Position numbers and translations under genes: made by a program. Shown here piece by piece: positions 6,890-11,521 of a stretch of DNA of 11,521 bases. This DNA comes from Lachnospiraceae bacterium UBA3785 (GTDB lineage: Bacteria > Bacillota > Clostridia > Lachnospirales > Lachnospiraceae): positions 15,758 to 27,278 of the forward strand of contig DFFD01000072.1 of the NCBI GenBank assembly GCA_002369495.1, in the 5' to 3' direction. Under the pieces are notes generated by a model. The model was not told the origin of the DNA, did not search any database, and worked only from the letters and a program-made list of their open reading frames with translations. Within the stretch, counting starts at the first letter, position 1. The number at the start of each line of letters is the position of its first letter.

Positions 6890-8011
6890 ATGAAAAACGA
6901 CGCATTTGCGCGCTTCTACCGGGAGAGCGCCCGGCACCTCAAAACGGAGATCGGCCGCTATAACCGGAAAATGAAAAAAGACGGAAACCCGATCATCGCG
7001 CAGATGAAGGAGGACGTTGCCGACCTGAACGCCGGCGGGAAGCTCATAAGAGGCGTCCTGGTCCTTCTGGGCTACCGGATCGCGCGGGGCATTAAGGACG
7101 GCGGACCCGCCGACATCGCCTACGCGGACGGGGCGGCGCTCGCCTTCGAGCTTTTCCAGACCGGCGTCCTCATCCACGACGACATCATCGACAACGCGGA
7201 CACCCGCCGCGGCAAGACGACGATCCAGCGCCGGTACGCCGCGAGGAGCCTTGCGCGCGGGCTTGTCAGCCCGTCGGAGGCCGGAGCGCTCGGCGATTCC
7301 GTGGCGATCTGCGCAGGCGACTACGGGCTCTATCTCGCCAATCTCGCGCTCGCGGAAAACTATGCGGGCGACAAATGTCTCCCGGACCTCATCCGCTATT
7401 TTGACACGGTGATCCTCGACACGATCCGCGGGGAGCTCCTCGACGTGATGCTGCCGGCGGAGCTGGCGGATCCGGAGCTTGATCCGGCGGAGGCCGCGGC
7501 GCTCCGGCGCGAGAGCATCCTTTCGATCTATAAGCTGAAGACGGCGCAGTATTCGGTCGTCGGGCCGCTGCATCTCGGGATGATCCTCGGCGGCGCGCCG
7601 AAGAAAGCCCTGAAGGAGCTCGACGCCTTCGCGGAGAGCCTCGGGATCGCGTTCCAGATCAAGGATGATATCCTGGGCGTCTTCGCCGACGCGGACAAAC
7701 TCGGCAAGGATGTCGGCTCGGATATCGCGGAGAAGAAGCAGACGTATCTCTCCATGTATGTGGAAAATGAACGCCCCGACCTCGCCGGCGAGCTCGCCCG
7801 CTGGTACGGGCAGCCGGATGCGGGAGACGAGGCGGTGGAGCAGGTGCGGCGCATTTTCCGGGAATCCGGAGCGCTCGCCTATGCGGAAGCCGAGATGGAA
7901 AAACTGTTCCTTGCGGCGGAGAAAAAGCTGTTCCTGATGCGGGACGTCCTGCCGGAAGACAAGGCCGTGCTGGACGGACTCATCGCGTACCTGCGCGGAA
8001 GAAAGAAGTGA
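6890..8011 (+). CDS. trans-Polyprenyl diphosphate synthase (GGPP/FPP synthase family)
   Basis: All-alpha isoprenoid synthase of 373 residues, expected to condense isopentenyl diphosphate with allylic diphosphates in E configuration. The first Asp-rich motif is HDDIIDNADTRRG (D97, D98, D101) and the second FQIKDDILG (D259, D260), followed by GKDVGSDIAEKKQTYL; KTAQYSVVGPLHLG is the conserved KT-x-Y block. The DDILG-type second motif resembles archaeal and actinobacterial GGPP synthases more than E. coli IspA. Val93 and Gly92, just before the first motif, are small, which argues against a strict C15 product. The usual GGKRLRP loop is GGKLIRG (49-55). ATG 6890 directly follows the uppS TAA with AAGGGG at 6878-6883. 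It is somewhat longer than usual (300-350). It probably supplies the primer for the neighbouring cis-prenyltransferase; exact chain length is unknown. Confidence 0.9.
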   Translation: MKNDAFARFYRESARHLKTEIGRYNRKMKKDGNPIIAQMKEDVADLNAGGKLIRGVLVLLGYRIARGIKDGGPADIAYADGAALAFELFQTGVLIHDDIIDNADTRRGKTTIQRRYAARSLARGLVSPSEAGALGDSVAICAGDYGLYLANLALAENYAGDKCLPDLIRYFDTVILDTIRGELLDVMLPAELADPELDPAEAAALRRESILSIYKLKTAQYSVVGPLHLGMILGGAPKKALKELDAFAESLGIAFQIKDDILGVFADADKLGKDVGSDIAEKKQTYLSMYVENERPDLAGELARWYGQPDAGDEAVEQVRRIFRESGALAYAEAEMEKLFLAAEKKLFLMRDVLPEDKAVLDGLIAYLRGRKK

Positions 8012-8015
8012 TGTT

Positions 8016-9293
8016 ATGGGAATTAAGGAAAATGTCAGAAACATGAAGACCGTCTCGCCGGTCCTCGCCGCCACGCCGGCCGGCGTGCGGAACGCGGCGC
8101 TCATCGCGGTCGCGGAGGCCCTGAAGGCCCATGCGGAGGAGATCTTCGCGGCGAACCGGAGAGACCTTGCCGCAGCGGATGCGGCAGGCGTCGCCCCGGC
8201 GGTGAAGAAACGTCTTCTCTACAGCGAGGCGAAGATGCAGGATTCCGTGGCGGGTCTCTACCAGCTCGCCTCCCTGCCGGATCCGCTCGGAAGGATCACG
8301 CTCAACCGGGAGCTCGACGAGGGGCTTCGCCTGACCAGGGTCACGTGCCCGATCGGCGTCATCGGGGTCATTTTCGAGGCGAGACCGGACGCGCTCGTCC
8401 AGATCTCCTCCCTGTGCCTTAAGAGCGGCAACTGCGCGGTCTTAAAGGGCGGAAAGGAGACGGCGGAGACCAACCGGACGCTCTTTGAGGTGATTGATGC
8501 GGCGGCGATCGCCGCGGGCCTGCCCGAAGGATGCCTCATGCTCGCGGAGCAGCACAGCGAGATCGACGAGCTTCTGACCTGTGACCGGGAGGTGGATCTC
8601 ATTATCCCGCGCGGGTCGAACGCATTTGTCCGCTATATCATGGACCACACCAGGATCCCGGTCATGGGGCACGCGGACGGGATCTGCCACATCTACGTCG
8701 ACAGGGACGCGGACTTTGACAAGGCCCTCCGGGTCATCGTCGACGCGAAGACCCAGTACACGGCGGCCTGCAACGCGGTCGAGACGATCCTTGTGGACCG
8801 GGCGATCGCGGGTGACTTCCTGCCGCGCCTTAAGGCGGCCTTCGATGAGGCCGGCGTCAGGATGCGCGGCACGGCGGAAGCTGCGGAGATCGTCCCCTGC
8901 GAGATCATGGGGGAGGACGAGTTCGCGACAGAGTACCTTGACCTCATCGCCTCCGTGAAGATCGTGGACGGCGTCAGCGAGGCCGTGGCGCACATCAACC
9001 GCTTCGGCTCGCATCACACCGACAGCATCATGACGGAAAATAAAGAGACCGCCGCCTGGTTCACCCGGATGGTGGATTCTGCCGGGGTCTATGTGAACGT
9101 CTCCACCCGCTTTGCCGACGGCTTCCGCTACGGCTTCGGGGCGGAGGTCGGGATCTCGACCGGCAAGATCCACGCCAGGGGCCCGGTCGGGCTTGACGGG
9201 CTGGTCACCTACAAGTACATGCTCGAGGGCGACGGCCATATCGTCGGGGATTACGCGAGCGGGGTAAAGGAGTTTCATCACAGGGACCTGTGA
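8016..9293 (+). CDS. proA: Glutamate-5-semialdehyde dehydrogenase (gamma-glutamyl phosphate reductase)
   Basis: Second enzyme of proline synthesis: NADPH-dependent reduction of gamma-glutamyl phosphate to glutamate-5-semialdehyde, which cyclises to pyrroline-5-carboxylate. The 425-residue length is normal for ProA (about 415-420). ProA signatures visible are VTCPIGVIGVIFEARPDALVQI, SGNCAVLKGGKE (nucleotide site), PRGSNAFVRYI, the catalytic YTAACNAVETILV with C252, FGSHHTDSI, and the C-terminal FGAEVGISTGKIHARGPVGLDGLVTYKY. ATG 8016 starts 4 bases after the stop of the polyprenyl synthase gene with only a weak purine-rich leader, so translation may depend on coupling. proB is not within the window; it is neither directly upstream nor directly downstream, unlike the common proBA pair. 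A strong terminator follows. Confidence 0.96.
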   Translation: MGIKENVRNMKTVSPVLAATPAGVRNAALIAVAEALKAHAEEIFAANRRDLAAADAAGVAPAVKKRLLYSEAKMQDSVAGLYQLASLPDPLGRITLNRELDEGLRLTRVTCPIGVIGVIFEARPDALVQISSLCLKSGNCAVLKGGKETAETNRTLFEVIDAAAIAAGLPEGCLMLAEQHSEIDELLTCDREVDLIIPRGSNAFVRYIMDHTRIPVMGHADGICHIYVDRDADFDKALRVIVDAKTQYTAACNAVETILVDRAIAGDFLPRLKAAFDEAGVRMRGTAEAAEIVPCEIMGEDEFATEYLDLIASVKIVDGVSEAVAHINRFGSHHTDSIMTENKETAAWFTRMVDSAGVYVNVSTRFADGFRYGFGAEVGISTGKIHARGPVGLDGLVTYKYMLEGDGHIVGDYASGVKEFHHRDL

Positions 9294-9303
9294 GGAGGCT
9301 GCC

Positions 9304-9361
9304 GGGGACGGTTCCCGGAAAACGATTCTCTATTGAGAATCGTTTTTAAGGAACCGTCCCT
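9304..9361. repeat. 58-bp nested palindrome after proA (REP/MITE-like candidate)
   Basis: Perfect 11-base outer arms GGGACGGTTCC (9305-9315) and GGAACCGTCCC (9350-9360), extended by a G-T pair, flank a second perfect inverted repeat (9319-9330 with 9335-9346). The outer and inner stems are separated by only three unpaired bases on each side, so the whole element can fold into one long hairpin. From memory, GGGACGGTTC/GAACCGTCCC arms recur in intergenic palindromes of many Clostridia, so this may be one copy of a dispersed repeat that happens to act as a terminator. The family assignment is unverified. Confidence 0.65.
9319..9347 (+). terminator. Rho-independent terminator after proA
   Basis: A perfect 12-bp stem, AAAACGATTCTC (9319-9330) with GAGAATCGTTTT (9335-9346), has a TATT loop and a TTTTT run at its 3' end (9343-9347), 26 bases after the proA stop. 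It is almost symmetric, with AAAA on the 5' side, so it could also work on the other strand. It forms the tip of the larger palindrome at 9304-9361. Confidence 0.88.
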
Positions 9362-9381
9362 GCAGGAAAGGAGTCATAATT

Positions 9382-10395
9382 ATGAAGAAGAACGCAGTCC
9401 CGGGCAAAGGCGGAGAGCGCTATGTCCCGACGGAAGAGAGAAGCGGAGCAAAGTCGGTCGTCTATTTCACGAGGGACCTGTCCCCGGAAGGGCTGATCAG
9501 GATTTTCGACAAGGTCGGAGGATGCCTTACGGGGAAGACCGCCGTCAAGCTGCACACCGGCGAGAAGTTCGGCCCCAACATCATCCCCCGCATCTGGGTG
9601 AAGAAGCTCATGGCGGAACGTCTCCCGGAAGCCACCATCATCGAGACCAACACGTTCTACGTGGGCGACCGCTACACGACGGAGCAGCACCGCGAGACCC
9701 TCAGAGTGAACGGCTGGACCTTCTGCCCGGTGGACATCACCGACGAGGAGGGCACGGTCATGCTGCCGGTCCCGGGCGGAAAATGGTTTGACGAGATGTC
9801 GGTCGGTTCCCATCTGCCGGAATATGAGTCCATGCTGACGCTGACCCACTTTAAGGGCCATGTGATGGGCGGCTTCGGCGGCTCCAATAAGAATATCGGC
9901 ATCGGCTGCGCGGACGGCCGGATCGGCAAGAGCATGATCCATGCGAAGAACGGCGGAGACTGGGCTGTCTCCCACGAGGAGCTGATGGAGAAGATGGCGG
10001 AGTCGACGAAGGCGACGATCACGCATTTCGGGGAGCACATCTGCTACATCAATGTGCTGCGGAACATGTCGGTCTCCTGCGACTGCGAGGGCACCGCGGC
10101 AGAGCCGGTCGTGACCCCGGACATCGGGATCGTGGCGTCGATGGACATCCTGGCCGCCGACCAGGCTTCGGTCGACCTCGTCTACGCGCTGCCGAAGGAG
10201 AGCAAAAAGGCCCTCACCGAGCGCATCGAGACCCGCCACGGCCATCGCCAGCTCTCCTATATGAAGGAGCTCGGCATGGGAAATGATCTCTATACGCTCA
10301 TTGACATCGACAATTACGACCTGGCGATCACCCCGAAGGAGGCGGTGGCCGGCGTGAAGAAGACCTGGATCGCGGACAGCTACCAGGGAAGATAA
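9382..10395 (+). CDS. DUF362 family protein lacking the ferredoxin insert
   Basis: Protein of 337 residues matching DUF362 (PF04015; COG2768, named uncharacterised Fe-S centre protein); function unknown. Recognisable blocks are KTAVKLHTGEKFGPNIIPRIWVKKL, the THFKGHVMGGFGGSNKNIGIGCADGRIGK core followed by MIHAK, YINVLRNMSVSCDCEG (C233, D234, C235) and PDIGIVASMDILAADQASVDLVY. In many COG2768 proteins one or two CxxCxxCxxxCP ferredoxin motifs sit between the MH(A/S)K block and the CDC block; here that stretch (about residues 192-222) is a short linker with no such motif. Metal binding through C233 and C235 is possible but unproven. No signal peptide or membrane segment is visible. ATG 9382 has AAAGGAG at 9367-9373, 8 bases upstream. 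The ferredoxin-tailed reductase gene follows within 11 bases, suggesting a shared redox role. Confidence 0.85.
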   Translation: MKKNAVPGKGGERYVPTEERSGAKSVVYFTRDLSPEGLIRIFDKVGGCLTGKTAVKLHTGEKFGPNIIPRIWVKKLMAERLPEATIIETNTFYVGDRYTTEQHRETLRVNGWTFCPVDITDEEGTVMLPVPGGKWFDEMSVGSHLPEYESMLTLTHFKGHVMGGFGGSNKNIGIGCADGRIGKSMIHAKNGGDWAVSHEELMEKMAESTKATITHFGEHICYINVLRNMSVSCDCEGTAAEPVVTPDIGIVASMDILAADQASVDLVYALPKESKKALTERIETRHGHRQLSYMKELGMGNDLYTLIDIDNYDLAITPKEAVAGVKKTWIADSYQGR

Positions 10396-10406
10396 AGGAG
10401 AGAATG

Positions 10407-11521
10407 ATGGAAGCTAAAAAATTAGGCTTCGGCTTTATGAGAATGCCGCTGCTTGACAAAAACGACCAGACCTCGATCGACCTGCCGCAGCTCGAGAAAA
10501 TGGTGGACCGCTTCTTTGAGAAGGGCTTCACCTACTGCGACACCGCCTGGATGTACCACGATTTCGTCAGCGAGAAGACCGTCGGGAAGGCTGTCGTCGC
10601 GCGCTATCCGAGGGACTCCTTCACCGTCGCGACCAAGATGCCGGTCTTCATGCTGAAGTCGAAGGAGGACGTCGAGCGCATTTTCGAGACCCAGAAGAAG
10701 AACCTGGGCGTCGATTATTTTGATTACTACCTGCTCCACAACATGACCCGCGGCGAGTATGAGAAGACGGAGAAGATGGGGGTGTTTTCATTTGTCAAAG
10801 AGAAGCTGAAGAGCGGCGAGATCCGCCGTCTGGGCTTCTCGGTGCACGACACCCACGAGTACATCGAGAAGGTGCTCACCGAGCACCCGGAGTTCTCCTT
10901 CGTGCAGCTCCAGATCAATTACCTCGACTGGGAGAGCGACCGCATCCAGTCGCGCCTCAACTACGAGGTCTGCGAGAAGTTCGGGAAGGACGTGATCGTC
11001 ATGGAGCCGGTCAAGGGCGGTGCGCTGGCGAATGTCCCGGATGATGTCCGTAAGCTTCTTGCCAATGCGCACCCCGACTGGAGCCCGGCTTCCTGGGCGA
11101 TCCGCTTCGCGGCGAGCCTGCCGAACGTGAAGGTCGTGCTCTCGGGCATGAGCAGCTACGAGCAGCTGGTCGACAACACGACGTATATGGAGCATTTTAC
11201 GCCGCTGACGGACGGAGAGAAGGAGATTCTCGCGAAAGCCGCGGAGATGATCCTCGCCAAACCCGCGATCGACTGCACGGGCTGCCGCTACTGCATCGAG
11301 GAGAGCCAGTGCCCGAAGAATCTCGCGATCCCGGACTATTTTGCGCTCTTCAATAAGCGCGAGCACGGGACACGCGCGGACGAGCAGGCGGCGATCGCGC
11401 GCTACAAGGAGCTCATCGACAGCGGTTTCGGCCCGGCCTCGGCCTGCATCGCCTGCAGGAAGTGCGAGCGGGTATGTCCGCAGCATCTCCCGGTGGCGGA
11501 GCTGATCCGGAGGGTGCGGTT
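10407..11521 (+). CDS. Aldo/keto reductase with C-terminal 4Fe-4S ferredoxin-like domain (3' end cut by window)
   Basis: NAD(P)H-type TIM-barrel oxidoreductase of the COG1453 group with an Fe-S tail; substrate unknown. The frame stays open to the window edge (371 complete codons); family members are about 370-385 residues, so little is missing. The aldo/keto catalytic tetrad is visible: D45 and Y50 in CDTAWMYHD, K77 in VATKMP and H111 in YYLLHN. GEIRRLGFSVHD, QLQINYLDW and EPVKGGALA are typical barrel motifs. The tail has two cysteine sets: C290-C293-C296-C302 (CxxCxxCx5CP) and C347-C350-C353-C357, a classic CxxCxxCxxxCP cluster motif. I prefer ATG 10407 to the in-frame ATG 10404 because AAAGGAG (10394-10400) is 6 rather than 3 bases away. 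It lies 11 bases after the DUF362 stop and is almost certainly in the same operon. Confidence 0.92.
   Translation, partial: MEAKKLGFGFMRMPLLDKNDQTSIDLPQLEKMVDRFFEKGFTYCDTAWMYHDFVSEKTVGKAVVARYPRDSFTVATKMPVFMLKSKEDVERIFETQKKNLGVDYFDYYLLHNMTRGEYEKTEKMGVFSFVKEKLKSGEIRRLGFSVHDTHEYIEKVLTEHPEFSFVQLQINYLDWESDRIQSRLNYEVCEKFGKDVIVMEPVKGGALANVPDDVRKLLANAHPDWSPASWAIRFAASLPNVKVVLSGMSSYEQLVDNTTYMEHFTPLTDGEKEILAKAAEMILAKPAIDCTGCRYCIEESQCPKNLAIPDYFALFNKREHGTRADEQAAIARYKELIDSGFGPASACIACRKCERVCPQHLPVAELIRRVR

Noticed and set aside
8011..8046. TGATG overlap at the end of the polyprenyl synthase gene
   Set aside because: The ATG at 8011 gives only 11 codons before a stop; the ProA frame begins at 8016.
6107..8104. 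A 665-codon open frame on the minus strand across the uppS and polyprenyl synthase genes
   Set aside because: Its translation shows no family motif and is rich in Arg, Val and Asp in the way expected of the complement of GC-rich codons. The + strand genes beneath it have complete catalytic motifs.
9333..9791. A + strand frame of 152 codons overlapping the start of the DUF362 gene
   Set aside because: It starts inside the terminator palindrome, lacks a ribosome site and reads the DUF362 gene in another frame as Arg/Gly/His-rich sequence.
1..11521. Search for tRNA/rRNA genes, CRISPR repeats, transposases, prophage genes, riboswitches or a T-box
   Set aside because: No cloverleaf, spaced repeat array, transposase motif or T-box leader was recognised; intergenic gaps are short and none exceeds about 90 bases.

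Overview
The window is a GC-rich, gene-dense bacterial chromosome segment with every recognisable gene on the + strand. Gene content and protein style suggest a high-GC member of the Clostridia, most likely Lachnospiraceae-like: a Firmicute-type TyrRS, a HerA-like DUF853 ATPase, a ferredoxin-tailed aldo/keto reductase, a small DUF362 protein, strong AAGGAGG-type ribosome binding sites and short or overlapping junctions. The taxonomic call is inference from sequence style, not from a database match.

Layout. (1) 1-561 is the C-terminal part of tyrosyl-tRNA synthetase, followed by a GC-rich hairpin with a cUUCGg tetraloop. (2) 622-3336 is a tight three-gene operon: a class I aminotransferase, a HisC-like histidinol-phosphate aminotransferase (17-bp overlap) and a COG2426 small membrane exporter (ATGA overlap). 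It is closed by a clear intrinsic terminator. (3) A perfect TATAAT lies just after that terminator and probably starts the next unit: a membrane-anchored alpha/beta hydrolase (3425-4387) and a HerA-like DUF853 ATPase with a long charged helical tail (4406-6121). (4) After a U-tract-less 14-bp hairpin come a cis-prenyltransferase (UppS family), a trans-polyprenyl diphosphate synthase directly abutting it, and proA; this ends at a strong terminator nested inside a larger palindrome (9304-9361). (5) 9382 to the window end holds a DUF362 protein without its usual ferredoxin insert and an aldo/keto reductase carrying two C-terminal Fe-S cysteine motifs, cut by the window edge just before its expected end.

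How the genes may work together. The trans- and cis-prenyltransferases form a plausible two-step route from C5 units to a long Z,E-polyprenyl diphosphate such as a lipid carrier. The DUF362/aldo-keto pair looks like a small redox operon. The rest is housekeeping amino-acid metabolism (Tyr-tRNA, aminotransferases, proline) plus poorly characterised membrane and ATPase functions. No RNA gene, CRISPR array, transposase, prophage gene or att site was recognised. Points most worth a second look are the strong over-representation of the word GGAAAATG on both strands, the dedicated cis/trans prenyltransferase pair with an altered UppS motif, the nested palindrome after proA, and the ferredoxin-less DUF362 next to a ferredoxin-tailed reductase.
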